A stretch of 64,000 bases of DNA from Hydractinia symbiolongicarpus (GCF_029227915.1 NC_079885.1:4652001-4716000), one strand, 5' to 3'; positions 1 to 14,479 are shown, numbered from the stretch's first letter. A program made the numbers and translations. The notes: a model not told the origin generated them from the sequence alone.

Positions 1-2330
1 GCTCATTTATCACATTTATAAGGTCACAGTCAAAAGTCAGTTCAATTAAGTCCCACAGTCAATCGTTTCACTGTTAAAAGCGATGCAACTTAGTAATACC
101 GGAAAAAAATCACTAAATACATGTTGGTACGAATATGTGACGCAACCGTTGTAACTCGAACGGATTGACACCGTTAGAAAGTCAATGAATTGTAGTTTTT
201 GAAACTGTCTCTATTTCTTCAGCGCGTACTAACGGCCAGGATTGGTTCCACGGTAAAAAAAGACTTATTTATCTTAATTTTTAAATAAATCGCTACCACA
301 GCGCCCAGTGTAATCGCTGAGATCCAGCAATGATGTCAAATTAAAAAGAATGTTATTCCTTAGAGTCCAATTTGCTCATTTATTACATTTATAAGGTCAC
401 AGTCCAAAGTCAGTTCAATTAAGTCCCACAGTCAATCGTTTCACTGTTAAAAGCGATCCAACTTAGCAATACCGGAAAAAAATCATTAAATACATGTTGG
501 TACGAATATGTGACTCAACCGTTGTAACTCGAACGGATTGACACCGTTAGAAAGTCAATGAATTGTAGTTTTTGAAACTGTCTCTATTTCTTCACGCGAA
601 CTAGCGGCTAGGATTGGTCCCACAGTAAAAAAAGACTTATTTATCTAAACTTTTAAATGAAGCGCTTCCACAGCGCCCAGTGTAATCGCTGAGATCCAGC
701 AATCATGTCAAATTAAGAAGAATGTTATTCCTTAGAGTCCAATTTGCTCATTTATCACATTTATAAGGTCACAGTCCAAAGTCAGTTCAAATAACTCCCA
801 CAGTCAATCGTTTCACTGTTAAAAGCGATGCAACTTAGTAATACCGGAAAAAAATCACTAAATACATGTTGGTACGAATATGTGACGCAACCGTTGTAAC
901 TCGAACGGATTGACACCGTTAGAAAGTCAATGAATTGTAGTTTTTGAAACTGTCTCTATTTCTTCAGCGCGTACCAACGGCCAGGATTGGTTCCACAGTA
1001 AAAAAAGACTTATTTATCTTAATTTTTAAATAAAGCGCTACCACAGCGCCCAGTGTAATCGCTGAGATCCAGCAATGATGTCAAATTAAGAAGAATGTTA
1101 TTCCTTGGAGTCCAATTGGCTCATTTATCACATTTATAAGGTCACAGTCCAAAGTCAGTTCAATTAAGTCCCACAGTCAATCGTTTCACTGTTAAAAGCG
1201 ATGCAACTTAGTAATACCGGAAAAAAATCACTAAATACATGTTGGTACGAATATGTGACGCAACCGTTGTAACTCGAACGGATTGACACCGGTAGAAAGT
1301 CAATGAATTTTAGTTTTTGAAACTGTCTCTATTTCTTCAACGCCTACTAAAAGCCAGGATTGGTCCCAAAGTAAAAAAAGACTTATTTATCTAAACTCTT
1401 AAATAAAGTGCTACCACAGCGCCCTGTGTAATCGCTGAGATCCACCAATCATGTCAAATTAAGAAGAATGTTATTCCTTGTAGTCCAATTGGCTCATTTA
1501 TCACATTTATAAGGTCACAGTCAAAAGTCAGTTCAATTAAGTCCCACAGTCAATCGTTTCACTGTTAAAAGCGATGCAACTTAGTAATACCGGAAAAAAA
1601 TCACTAAATACATGTTGGTACGAATATGTGACGCAACCGTTGTAACTCCAACGGATTGACACCGTTAGAAAGTCAATGAATTGTAGTTTTTGAAACTGTC
1701 TCTATTTCTTCAGCGCGTACTAACGGCCAGGATTGGTTCCACAGTAAAAAAAGACTTATTTATCTTAATTTTTAAATAAATCGCTACCACAGCGCCCAGT
1801 GTAATCGCTGAGATCCAGCAATGATGTCAAATTAAAAAGAATGTTATTCCTTAGAGTCCAATTTGCTCATTTATTACATTTATAAGGTCACAGTCCAAAG
1901 TCAGTTCAATTAAGTCCCACAGTCAATCGTTTCACTGTTAAAAGCGATCCAACTTAGCAATACCGGAAAAAAATCATTAAATACATGTTGGTACGAATAT
2001 GTGACTCAACCGTTGTAACTCGAACGGATTGACACCGTTAGAAAGTCAATGAATTGTAGTTTTTGAAACTGTCTCTATTTCTTCACGCGAACTAGCGGCT
2101 AGGATTGGTCCCACAGTAAAAAAAGACTTATTTATCTAAACTTTTAAATGAAGCGCTTCCACAGCGCCCAGTGTAATCGCTGAGATCCAGCAATCATGTC
2201 AAATTAAGAAGAATGTTATTCCTTAGAGTCCAATTTGCTCATTTATCACATTTATAAGGTCACAGTCCAAAGTCAGTTCAAATAACTCCCACAGTCAATC
2301 GTTTCACTGTTAAAAGCGATGCTACTTAGT
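1..2330. repeat. Four-monomer higher-order repeat, period 1491 bp (1.6 copies)
   Basis: Monomers starting at 1, 374, 746 and 1119 form types A to D. The marks are A: gtcaaaagtcag; B: ttattacattta plus cttcacgcgaac; C: caaataactccc; D: aacgcctactaaaagcc and gcgccctgtg. The order A-B-C restarts at 1492 with the same marks at a 1491-bp offset, for example cttcacgcgaactagcgg in both copies and caaataactccc in both. The match fades near 2330, where the C-type monomer continues with gctacttag instead of gcaacttag. The left end is cut by the window, so the true extent is unknown. Confidence 0.88.
374..745. repeat. Representative satellite monomer (372 bp) with conserved blocks
   Basis: This unit serves as a reference for the monomer. 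Counting from gctcattta as position 1, blocks that change little across the window are: about 1-26 (cattta, ataaggtca); about 50-59 (gtcccacagt); about 120-138 (catgttggtacgaatatg); about 236-256 (ccaggattgg followed by a second gtcccacagt-like block); and about 308-320 (gtgtaatcgctga). The most variable parts are about 80-115, 140-185, 200-230 and the A/T-rich stretch at about 265-290. Short A/T tracts (ggaaaaaaatc, gtttttg, gtaaaaaaag, atttttaaat) are spread through it and could curve the DNA. No known protein-binding motif was recognised in the conserved blocks. Confidence 0.9.
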
Positions 2331-5300
2331 AATACCGGAAAAAAATCACTAAATACATGTTGGTACAAATATGTGACGCAACCGTTGTAACTCGAACGGA
2401 TTGACACCGCCAAGAAGTCAATGAAATGTAGTTTTTGAGGATGTCTCAATTCCTTCAGCGCGTGTTAAGGGCCAGGATTGGTCCCACAGTAAAAAAGATT
2501 TAAATATCTAAATTTATAAATAAAGCGCTACCACAGAGCCCAGTGTAATCGCTGAATTCCATCAATCATGTCAAATTAAGAAGAATGTTATTCCTTGGAC
2601 TCCAATTGGCTCATTTATCACATTTATAAGGTCAAAGTCCAAAATCAGTTCAATTAAGTCCCACAGTCAAACGTTTCACTGTTAAAAGCGATGCAACCTA
2701 GTAACATCCGAATAATATCGCTAAATACATGTTGGTACGAATATGTGAGACAACCGTTGTAACTCAAACGGATTTATACCGCTAGAAAGTCTATGAAATG
2801 TAGTTTTTGAAACTGTTCCAGTTTATACAGCGGGTGCTAACGGCCAGGATTGGTCCCCCAGTAAAAAAAGACTTATTTATCCATATTTTAATTAAAGCGC
2901 TACCACAGAGCCTAGTGTAATTGCTGAATTCCAGCAATCATGTCAAATTAAGAAGAATGTTTTTCTTACAATCAAACTGGCTCATTTATCACATTTATAA
3001 GGTCAAAGTCCAAAATCAGTTCAATTAAGTCCCACAGTCAAACGTTTCACTGTTAAAAGCGATGCAACCTAGTAACATCCGAACAATATCGTAACTACAT
3101 GTTGGTACGAATATGAGACAAAACCGTTGTAACTCAAACGGATTTATTCCGCTAGAAAGTCAATGAAATGTAGTTATTGAAACTGTTCTTATTTATTCAG
3201 CGCGTGCTAACGGCCAGGATTGGTCCCACAGTAAAAAAAGACTTATTTATCTTAATTTTTAAATAAAGCGCTACCACTGCGCCCAGTGTAATCGCTGAGA
3301 TCCAGCAATGATGTCAAATTAAGAAGAATGTTATTCCTTGGAGTCCAATTGGCTCATTTATCACATTTATAAGGTCACAGTCCAAAGTCAGTTCAATTAT
3401 GTCCCACAGTCAAACGTTTCACTGTTAAAAGCGATGCCACCTAGTAACATCCTAACAATATCGCTAACTACATGTTGGTACGAATATGAGACAAAACCGT
3501 TGTAACTCAAACGGATTTATTCCGCTAGAAAGTCAATGAAATGTAGTTATTGAAACTGTTCCTATTTATTCAGCGCGTGCTAACGGCCAGGATTGGTCCC
3601 ACAGTAAAAAAAGACTTATTTATCTTAATTTTTAAATAAAGCGCTACCACTGCGCCCAGTGTAATTGCTGAGATCCAGCAATGATGTCAAATTAAAAAGA
3701 ATGTTATTCCTTAGAGTCCAATTTGCTCATTTATTACATTTATAACGTCACAGTCCAAAGTCAGTTCAATTAAGTCCCACAGTCAATCGTTTCACTGTTA
3801 AAAGCGATCCCACTTAGCAATACCGGAAAAAAATCATTAAATACATGTTGGTACGAATATGTGACTCAACCGTTGTAACTCGAACGGATTGACACCGTTA
3901 GAAAGTCAATGAATTGTAGTTTTTGAAACTGTCTCTACTTCTTCACGCGAACTAGCGGCCAGGATTGGTCCCACAGTAAAAAAGATTTAAATATCTAAAT
4001 TTATAAATAAAGCGCTACTACAGAGCCCAGTGTAATCGCTGAATTCCATCAATCATGTCAAATTAAAAAGAATGTTATTCCTTGGACTCCAATTGGCTCA
4101 TTTATCACATTTATAAGGTCAAAGTCCAAAATCAGTTCAATTAAGTCCCACAGTCAAACGTTTCACTGTTAAAAGCGATGCAACCTAGTAACATCCGAAT
4201 AATATCGCTAAATACATGTTGGTACGAATATGTGAGACAACCGTTGTAACTCAAACGGATTTATACCGCTAGAAAGTCTATGAATTGTAGTTTTTGAAAC
4301 TGTTCCTGTTTATACAGCGGGTGCTAACGGCCAGGATTGGTCCCCCAGTAAAAAAAGACTTATTTATCCATATTTTAATTAAAGCGCTACCACAGAGCCT
4401 AGTGTAATTGCTGAATTCCAGCAATCATGTCAAATTAAGAAGAATGTTTTTCTTACAATCAAACTGGCTCATTTATCACATTTATAAGGTCAAAGTCCAA
4501 AATCAGTTCAATTAAGTCCCACAGTCAAACGTTTCACTGTTAAAAGCGATGCAACCTAGTAACATCCGAACAATATCGTAACTACATGTTGGTACGAATA
4601 TGAGACAAAACCGTTGTAACTCAAACGGATTTATTCCGCTAGAAAGTCAATGAAATGTAGTTATTGAAACTGTTCTTATTTATTCAGCGCGTGCTAACGG
4701 CCAGGATTGGTCCCACAGTAAAAAAAGACTTATTTATCTTAATTTTTAAATAAAGCGCTACCACTGCGCCCAGTGTAATCGCTGAGATCCAGTAATGATG
4801 TCAAATTAAGAAGAATGTTATTCCTTGGAGTCCAATTGGCTCATTTATCACATTTATAAGGTCACAGTCCAAAGTCAGTTCAATTATGTCCCACAGTCAA
4901 ACGTTTCACTGTTAAAAGCGATGCAACCTAGTAACATCCGAACAATATCGCTAACTACATGTTGGTACGAATATGAGACAAAACCGTTGTAACTCAAACG
5001 GATTTATTCCGCTAGAAAGTCAATGAAATGTAGTTATTGAAACTGTTCCTATTTATTCAGCGCGTGCTAACGGCCAGGATTGGTCCCACAGTAAAAAAAG
5101 ACTTATTTATCTTAATTTTTAAATAAAGCGCTACCACTGCGCCCAGTGTAATCGCTGAGATCCAGCAATGATGTCAAATTAAGAAGAATGTTATTCCTTG
5201 GAGTCCAATTGGCTCATTTATCACATTTATAAGGTCAAAGTACAAAATCAGTTCAATTAAGTCCCACAGTCAAACGTTTCACTGTTAAAAGCGATGCAAC

Positions 5301-8300
5301 CTAGTAATACCGGAAAAAAATCACTAAATATATGTTGGTACGAATAAGTGACACAACCGTTGTAACTCATACGGAAATATACCGCTAGAAAGTCAATGAA
5401 GTGTAGTTTTTGGGAATGTTTTTATTCCTTCAGCACGTGCTAACGGCCAGGATTGGTCCCACAGTAAAAAAAGAATTATATATCTATCTTTTAAATAAAG
5501 CGCTACAACAGAGCCTAGTGTAATCGCTGAATTCCTTCAATCATGTCAAATTAAGAAGAATGTTATTCCTTGGAGTCCAATTGGCTCATTTATCACATTT
5601 GTAAGGTCACAGTCCAAAGTCAGTTCAATTAATTCCCACAGTCAAACGTTTCACTGTTAAAAGCGATGCAACCTATTAACATCCGAACAATGTCGCTAAC
5701 TACATGTTGGTACGAATATGAGACAAAACCGTTGTAACTCAAACGGATTTATTCCGCTAGAAAGTCAATGAAATGTACTTATTGAAACTGTTCCTATTTA
5801 TTCAGCGCGTGCTAACGGCCAGGATTGGTCCCACAGTAAAAAAAGACTTATTTATCTAAACTTTTAAATAAATCGCTACCACAGCGCCCAGTGTAATCGC
5901 TGAGATCCACCAATCATGTCAAATTAAGAAGAATGTTATTCCTTGGAGTCCAATTGGCTCATTTATCACATTTATAAGGTCACAGTCCAAAGTCAGTTCA
6001 ATTAAGTCCCACAGTCAATCGTTTCACTGTTAAAAGCGATGCAACTTAGTAATACCGGAAAAAAATCACTAAATACATGTTGGTACGAATATGTGACGCA
6101 ACCGTTGTAACTCGAACGGATTGACACCGTTAGAAAGTCAATGAATTGTAGTTTTTGAAACTGTCTCTATTTCTTCACGCGAACTAGCGGCTAGGATTGG
6201 TCCCACAGTAAAAAAAGACTTATTTATCTAAACTTTTAAATGAAGCGCTTCCACAGCGCCCAGTGTAATCGCTGAGATCCAGCAATCATGTCAAATTAAG
6301 AAGAATGTTATTCCTTAGAGTCCAATTTGCTCATTTATCACATTTATAAGGTCACAGTCCAAAGTCAGTTCAAATAAGTCCCACAGTCAATCGTTTCACT
6401 GTTAAAAGCGATGCTACTTAGTAATACCGGAAAAAAATCACTAAATACATGTTGGTACAAATATGTGACGCAACCGTTGTAACTCGAACGGATTGACACC
6501 GCCAAGAAGTCAATGAAATGTAGTTTTTGAGGATGTCTCAATTCCTTCAGCGCGTTTTAAGGGCCAGGATTGGTCCCACAGTAAAAAAGATTTAAATATC
6601 TAAATTTATAAATAAAGCGCTACCACAGAGACCAGTGTAATCGCTGAATTCCATCAATCATGTCAAATTAGGAAGAATGTTATTCCTTGGACTCCAATTG
6701 GCTCATTTATCACATTTATAAGGTCAAAGTCCAAAATCAGTTCAATTAAGTCCCACAGTCAAACGTTTCACTGTTAAAAGCGATGCAACCTAGTAACATC
6801 CGAATAATATCGCTAAATACATGTTGGTACGAATATGTGAGACAACCGTTGTAACTCAAACGGATTTATACCGCTAGAAAGTCTATGAAATGTAGTTTTT
6901 GAAACTGTTCCTGTTTATACAGCGGGTGCTAACGGCCAGGATTGGTCCCCCAGTAAAAAAAGACTTATTTATCCATATTTTAATTAAAGCGCTACCACAG
7001 AGCCTAGTGTAATTGCTGAATTCCAGCAATCATGTCAAATTAAGAAGAATGTTTTTCTTACAATCAAACTGGCTCATTTATCACATTTATAAGGTCAAAG
7101 TCCAAAATCAGTTCAATTAAGTCCCACAGTCAAACGTTTCACTGTTAAAAGCGATGCAACCTAGTAACATCCGAACAATATCGCTAACTACATGTTGGTA
7201 CGAATATGAGACAAAACCGTTGTAACTCAAACGGATTTATTCCGCTAGAAAGTCAATGAAATGTAGTTATTGAAACTGTTCTAATTTATTCAGCGCGTGC
7301 TAACGGCCAGGATTGGTCCCACAGTAAAAAAAGACTTATTTATCTTAATTTTTAAATAAAGCGCTACCACTGCGCCCAGTGTAATTGCTGAGATCCAGCA
7401 ATGATGTCAAATTAAGAAGAATGTTATTCCTTGGAGTCCAATTGGCTCATTTATCACATTTATAAGGTCACAGTCCAAAGTCAGTTCAATTATGTCCCAC
7501 AGTCAAACGTTTCACTGTTAAAAGCGATGCAACCTAGTAACATCCGAACAATATCGCTAACTACATGTTGGTACGAATATGAGACAAAACCGTTGTAACT
7601 CAAACGGATTTATTCCGCTAGAAAGTCAATGAAATGTAGTTATTGAAACTGTTCCTATTTATTCAGCGCGTGCTAACGGCCAGGATTGGTCCCACAGTAA
7701 AAAAAGACTTATTTATCTTAATTTTTAAATAAAGCGCTACCACTGCGCCCAGTGTAATCGCTGAGATCCAGCAATGATGTCAAATTAAGAAGAATGTTAT
7801 TCCTTGGAGTCCAATTGGCTCATTTATCACATTTATAAGGTCAAAGTACAAATTCAGTTCAATTAAGTCCCACAGTCAAACGTTTCACTGTTAAAAGCGA
7901 TGCAACCTAGTAATACCGGAAAAAAATCACTAAATATATGTTGGTACGAATAAGTGACACAACCGTTGTAACTCCTACGGAATTATACCGCTAGAAAGTC
8001 AATGAAGTGTAGTTTTTGGGAATGTTTTTATTCCTTCAGCACGTGCTAACGGCCAGGATTGGTCCCACAGTAAAAAAAGAATTATATATCTAATTTTTAA
8101 ATAAAGCGCTACAACAGAGCCTAGTGTAATCGCTGAATTCCTTCAATCATGTCAAATTAAGAAGAATGTTATTCCTTGGAGTCCAATTGGCTCATTTATC
8201 ACATTTATAAGGTCAAAGTACAAAATCAGTTCAATTAAGTCCCACAGTCAAACGTTTCACTGTTAAAAGCGATGCAACCTAGTAATACCGGAAAAAAATC

Positions 8301-8590
8301 ACTAAATATATGTTGGTACGAATAAGTGACACAACCGTTGTAACTCCTACGGAATTATACCGCTAGAAAGTCAATGAAGTGTAGTTTTTGGGAATGTTTT
8401 TATTCCTTCAGCACGTGCTAACGGCCAGGATTGGTCCCACAGTAAAAAAAGAATTATATATCTAATTTTTAAATAAAGCGCTACAACAGAGCCTAGTGTA
8501 ATCGCTGAATTCCTTCAATCATGTCAAATTAAGAAGAATGTTATTCCTTGGAGTCCAATTGGCTCATTTATCACATTTATAAGGTCACAG
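2331..8590. repeat. Satellite segment of mixed monomer types with 4- and 7-monomer spacings
   Basis: Several monomer types alternate here: one with aacatccgaataatatcgc and cagcgggtgc; one with aacatccgaacaatatcg and gagacaaaacc; one with gtcaaagtacaaaatc and aatatatgttgg; and one with ttgaggatgtctcaattcc. The cagcggg type occurs at 2828, 4315 and 6920, spacings of 1487 and 2605 bp (4 and 7 monomers). Two adjacent near-identical monomers with actcctacgg lie at about 7840-8585, a local single-monomer duplication. Everything from about 4248 onward has a counterpart in the right end of the window. No non-satellite sequence is seen. Confidence 0.85.
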
Positions 8591-10040
8591 TCCAAAGTCA
8601 GTTCAATTAAGTCCCACAGTCAATCGTTTCACTGTTAAAAGCGATGCAACTTAGTAATACCGGAAAAAAATCACTAATACATGTTGGTACGAATATGTGA
8701 CGCAACCGTTGTAACTCGAACGGATTGACACCGTTAGAAAGTCAATGAATTGTAGTTTTTGAAACTGTCTCTATTTCTTCAGCGCGTACTAACGGCCAGG
8801 ATTGGTTCCACAGTAAAAAAAGATTTATTTATCTTAATTTTTAAATAAAACGCTACCACAGCGCCCAGTGTAATCGCTGAGATCCAGCAATGATGTCAAA
8901 TTAAGAAGAATGTTATTCCTTGGAGTCCAATTGGCTCATTTATCACATTTATAAGGTCACAGTCCAAAGTCAGTTCAATTATGTCCCACAGTCAAACGTT
9001 TCACTGTTAAAAGCGATGCAACCTAGTAACATCCGAACAATATCGCTAACTACATGTTGGTACGAATATGAGACAAAACCGTTGTAACTCAAACGGATTT
9101 ATTCCGCTAGAAAGTCAATGAAATGTAGTTATTGAAACTGTTCCTATTTATTCAGCGCGTTCTAACCGCCAGGATTGGTCCCACAGTAAAGAAAGACTTA
9201 TTTATCTTAATTTTTAAATAAAGCGCTACCACTGCGCCCAGTGTAATCGCTGAGATCCAGCAATGATGTCAAATTAAGAAGAATGTTATTCCTTGGAGTC
9301 CAATTGGCTCATTTATCACATTTATAAGGTCACAGTCCAAAGTCAGTTCAATTAAGTCCCACAGTCAAACGTTTCACTGTTAAAAGCGATGCAACCTAGT
9401 AACATCCGAACAATATCGCTAACTACATGTTGGTACGAATATGAGACAAAACCGTTGTAACTCAAACGGATTTATTCTGCTAGAAAGTCAATGAAATTTA
9501 GTTATTGAAACTGTTCCTATTTATTCAGCGCGTGCTAACGGCTAGGATTGGTCCCACAGTAAAAAAAGACTTATTTATCTAAACTTTTAAATAAATCGCT
9601 ACCACAGCGCCCAGTGTAATCGCTGAGATCCACCAATTATGTCAAATTAAGAAGAATGTTATTCCTTGGAGTCCAATTGGCTCATTTATCACATTTATAA
9701 GGTCACAGTCAAAAGTCAGTTCAATTAAGTCCCACAGTCAATCGTTTCACTGTTAAAAGCGATGCAACTTAGTAATACCGGAAAAAAATCACTAAATACA
9801 TGTTGGTATGAATATGTGACGCAACCGTTGTAACTCGAACGGATTGACACCGTTAGAAAGTCAATGAATTGTAGTTTTTGAAACTGTCTCTATTTCTTCA
9901 GCGCGTACTAACGGCCAGGATTGGTTCCACAGTAAAAAAAGACTTATTTATCTTAATTTTTAAATAAAGCGCTACCACAGCGCAAAGTGTAATCGCTGAG
10001 ATCCAGCAATGATGTCAAATTAAGAAGAATGTTATTCCTT
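8590..10040. repeat. Four-monomer block, first copy (repeats 2237 bp downstream)
   Basis: This stretch of about 1.45 kb matches about 10827-12277 at a constant offset of 2237 bp. Shared private marks include agatttattt (8821 and 11058), gtaaagaaagactt (9191 and 11428), ccaccaattatg (about 9630 and 11867) and tggtatgaat (9804 and 12041). The two intervening monomers (about 10040-10827) belong to other types. The layout is that of a six-monomer higher-order repeat of which four monomers are shared. Confidence 0.83.
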
Positions 10041-10826
10041 GGAGTCCAATTGGCTCATTTATCACATTTATAAGGTCAAAGTACAAAATCAGTTCAATTA
10101 AGTCCCACAGTCAAACGTTTCACTGTTAAAAGCGATGCAACCTAGTAATACCGGAAAAAAATCACTAAATATATGTTGGTACGAATAAGTGACACAACCG
10201 TTGTAACTCATACGGAATTATACCGCTAGAAAGTCAATGAAGTGTAGTTTTTGGGAATGTTTTTATTCCTTCAGCACGTGCTAACGGCCAGGATTGGTCC
10301 CACAGTAAAAAAAGAATTATATATCTAATTTTTAAATAAAGCGCTACAACAGAGCCTAGTGTAATCGCTGAATTCCTTCAATCATGTCAAATTAAGAAGA
10401 ATGTTATTCCTTGGAGTCCAATTGGCTCATTTATCACATTTGTAAGGTCACAGTCCAAAGTCAGTTCAATTAAGTCCCACAGTCAAACGTTTCACTGTTA
10501 AAAGCGATGCAACCTATTAACATCCGAACAATGTCGCTAACTACATGTTGGTACGAATATGAGACAAAACCGTTGTAACTCAAACGGATTTATTCCGCTA
10601 GAAAGTCAATGAAATGTAGTTATTGAAACTGTTCCTATTTATGCAGCGCGTGCTAACGGCCAGGATTGGTCCCACAGTAAAAGAAAACTTACTTATCTAA
10701 ATTTTTAAATAAATCGCTACCACAGCGCCCAGTGTAATCGCTGAGATCCACCAATCATGTCAAATTAAGAAGAATGTTATTCCTTGGAGTCCAATTGGCT
10801 TATTTATCACATTTATAAGGTCACAG

Positions 10827-12277
10827 TCCAAAGTCAGTTCAATTAAGTCCCACAGTCAATCGTTTCACTGTTAAAGGCGATGCAACTTAGTAATACCGGA
10901 AAAAAATCACTAAATACATGTTGGTACGAATATGTGACGCAACCGTTGTAACTCGAACGGATTGACACCGTTAGAAAGTCAATGAATTGTAGTTTTTGAA
11001 ACTGTCTCTATTTCTTCAGCGCGTACTAACGGCCAGGATTGGTTCCACAGTAAAAAAAGATTTATTTATCTTAATTTTTAAATAAAGCGCTACCACAGCG
11101 CCCAGTGTAATCGCTGAGATCCAGCAATGATGTCAAATTAAGAAGAATGTTATTCCTTGGAGTCCAATTGGCTCATTTATCACATTTATAAGGTCACAGT
11201 CCAAAGGCAGTTCAATTATGTCCCACAGTCAAACGTTTCACTGTTAAAAGCGATGCAACCTAGTAACATCCGAACAATATCGCTAACTACATGTTGGTAC
11301 GAATATGAGACAAAACCGTTGTAACTCAAACGGATTTATTCCGCTAGAAAGTCAATGAAATGTAGTTATTGAAACTGTTCCTATTTATTCAGCGCGTGCT
11401 AACGGCCAGGATTGGTCCCACAGTAAAGAAAGACTTATTTATCTTAATTTTTAAATAAAACGCTACCACTGCGCCCAGTGTAATCGCTGAGATCCAGCAA
11501 TGATGTCAAATTAAGAAGAATGTTATTCCTTGGAGTCCAATTGGCTCATTTATCACATTTATAAGGTCACAGTCCAAAGTCAGTTCAATTAAGTCCCACA
11601 GTCAAACGTTTCACTGTTAAAAGCGATGCAACCTAGTAACATCCGAACAATATCGCAAACTACATGTTGGTACGAATATGAGACAAAACCGTTGTAACTC
11701 AAACGGATTTATTCCGCTAGAAAGTCAATGAAATGTAGTTATTGAAACTGTTCCTATTTATTCAGCGCGTGCTAACGGCTAGGATTGGTCCCACAGTAAA
11801 AAAAGACTTATTTATCTAAACTTTTAAATAAATCGCTACCACAGCGCCCAGTGTAATCGCTGAGATCCACCAATTATGTCAAATTAAGAAGAATGTTATT
11901 CCTTGGAGTCCAATTGGCTCATTTATCACATTTATAAGGTCACAGTCAAAAGTCAGTTCAATTAAGTCCCACAGTCAATCGTTTCACTGTTAAAAGCGAT
12001 GCAACTTAGTAATACCGGAAAAAAATCACTAAATACATGTTGGTATGAATATGTGACGCAACCGTTGTAACTCGAACGGATTGACACCGTTAGAAAGTCA
12101 ATGAATTGTAGTTTTTGAAACTGTCTCTATTTCTTCAGCGCGTACTAACGGCCAGGATTGGTTCCACAGTAAAAAAAGACTTATTTATCTTAATTTTTAA
12201 ATAAAGCGCTACCACAGCGCCCAGTGTAATCGCTGAGATCCAGCAATGATGTCAAATTAAGAAGAATGTTATTCCTT
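10827..12277. repeat. Four-monomer block, second copy
   Basis: This is the downstream partner of the block at 8590-10040 (offset 2237 bp). It differs by single bases, for example ttccgctag here against ttctgctag in the first copy, and gcgcccagtg here against gcgcaaagtg. After about 12280 the next monomer is of a different type, which marks the end of the match. Confidence 0.82.
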
Positions 12278-14100
12278 GGAGTCCAATTGGCTCATTTATC
12301 ACATTTATAAGGTCACAGTCCAAAGTCAGTTCAATTAAGTCCCACAGTCAATCGTTTCACTGTTAAAAGCGATGCAACTTAGTAATACCGGAAAAAAATC
12401 ACTAAATACATGTTGGTACGAATATGTGACGCAACCGTTGTAACTCGAACGGATTGACACCGTTAGAAAGTCAATGAATTGTAGTTTTTGAAACTGTCTC
12501 TATTTCTTCAACGCCTACTAAAAGCCAGGATTGGTCCCAAAGTAAAAAAAGACTTATTTATCTAAACTCTTAAATAAAGTGCTACCACAGCGCCCTGTGT
12601 AATCGCTGAGATCCACCAATCATGTCAAATTAAGAAGAATGTTATTCCTTGGAGTCCAATTGGCTCATTTATCACATTTATAAGGTCACAGTCAAAAGTC
12701 AGTTCAATTAAGTCCCACAGTCAATCGTTTCAATGTTAAAAGCGATGCAACTTAGTAATACCGGAAAAAAATCACTAAATACATGTTGGTACGAATATGT
12801 GACGCAACCGTTGTAACTCGAACGGATTGACACCGTTAGAAAGTCAATGAATTGTAGTTTTTGAAACTGTCTCTATTTCTTCAGCGCGTACTAACGGCCA
12901 GGATTGGTTCCACAGTAAAAAAAGACTTATTTATCTTAATTTTTAAATAAAGCGCTACCACAGCGCCCAGTGTAATCGCTGAGATCCAGCAATGATGTCA
13001 AATTAAAAAGAATGTTATTCCTTAGAGTCCAATCTGCTCATTTATTACATTTATAAGGTCACAGTCCAAAGTCAGTTCAATTAAGTCCCACAGTCAATCG
13101 TTTCACTGTTAAAAGCGATGCAACTTAGTAATACCGGAAAAAAATCACTAAATACATGTTGGTACGAATATGTGACGCAACCGTTGTAACTCGAACGGAT
13201 TGACACCGTTAGAAAGTCAATGAATTGTAGTTTTTGAAACTGTCTCTATTTCTTCAGCGCGTACTAACGGCCAGGATTAGTTCCACAGTAAAAAAAGACT
13301 TATTTATCTTAATTTTTAAATAAAGCGCTACCACAGCGCCCAGTGTAATCGCTGAGATCCAGCAATGATGTCAAATTAAGAAGAATGTTATTCCTTGGAG
13401 TCCAATTGGCTCATTTATCACATTTATAATGTCACAGTCCAAAGTCAGTTCAATTAAGTCCCACAGTCAATCGTTTCACTGTTAAAAGCGATGCAACTTA
13501 GTAATACCGGAAAAAAATCACTAAATACATGTTGGTACGAATATGTGACGCAACCGTTGTAACTCGAACGGATTGACACCGTTAGAAAGTCAATGGATTG
13601 TAGTTTTTGAAACTGTCTCTATTTCTTCAACGCCTACTAAAAGCCAGGATTGGTCCCAAAGTAAAAAAAGACTTATTTATCTAAACTCTTAAATAAAGTG
13701 CTACCACAGCGCCCTGTGTAATCGCTGAGATCCACCAATCATGTCAAATTAAGAAGAATGTTATTCCTTGGAGTCCAATTGGCTCATTTATCACATTTAT
13801 AAGGTCACAGTCAAAAGTCAGTTCAATTAAGTCCCACAGTCAATCGTTTCACTGTTAAAAGCGATACAACTTAGTAATACCGGAAAAAAATCACTAAATA
13901 CATGTTGGTACGAATATGTGACGCAACCGTTGTAACTCGAACGGATTGACACCGTTAGAAAGTCAATGAATTGTAGTTTTTGAAACTGTCTCTATTTCTT
14001 CAGCGCGTACTAACGGCCAGGATTGGTTCCACAGTAAAAAAAGACTTATTTATCTTAATTTTTAAATAAAGCGCTACCACAGCGCCCAGTGTAATCGCTG
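11920..14100. repeat. Three-monomer higher-order repeat, period about 1120 bp
   Basis: The distinctive D-type monomer (aacgcctactaaaagcc, cccaaagtaaaa, gcgccctgtg) occurs at about 12508 and 13628, a spacing of 1120 bp or three monomers. Each is followed by an A-type monomer with gtcaaaagtcag. The same D-type monomer occurs at about 1340 in the four-monomer repeat at the left edge and again at about 57619 and 58740. The same building blocks have therefore been arranged with different periods. Confidence 0.8.
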
Positions 14101-14479
14101 AATTCCATCAATCATGTCAAATTAAGAAGAATGTTATTCCTTGGACTCCAATTGGCTCATTTATCACATTTATAAGGTCAAAGTCCAAAATCAGTTCAAT
14201 TAAGTCCCACAGTCAAACGTTTCACTGTTAAAAGCGATGCAACCTAGTAACATCCGAATAATATCGCTAAATACATGTTGGTACGAATATGTGAGACAAC
14301 CGTTGTAACTCAAACGGATTTATACCGCTAGAAAGTCAATGAATTGTAGTTTTTGAAACTGTCTCTATTTCTTCACGCGAACTAGCGGCTAGGATTGGTC
14401 CCACAGTAAAAAAAGACTTATTTATCCATATTTTAATTAAAGCGCTACCACAGAGCCTAGTGTAATTGCTGAATTCCAG

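Noticed and set aside
100-200. CENP-B-box-like motif in the monomer (tcgaacgg, cgtttcac regions)
   Set aside because: None of the regions fits the TTCG-N4-A-N2-CGGG pattern; CGG and CGTT parts occur but not in the required arrangement.
230-260. RNA polymerase III B-box-like sequence (ggattggttccac)
   Set aside because: It lacks the GGTTCGA core and there is no A-box at suitable spacing or a tRNA-like fold, so no tRNA or SINE origin is supported.
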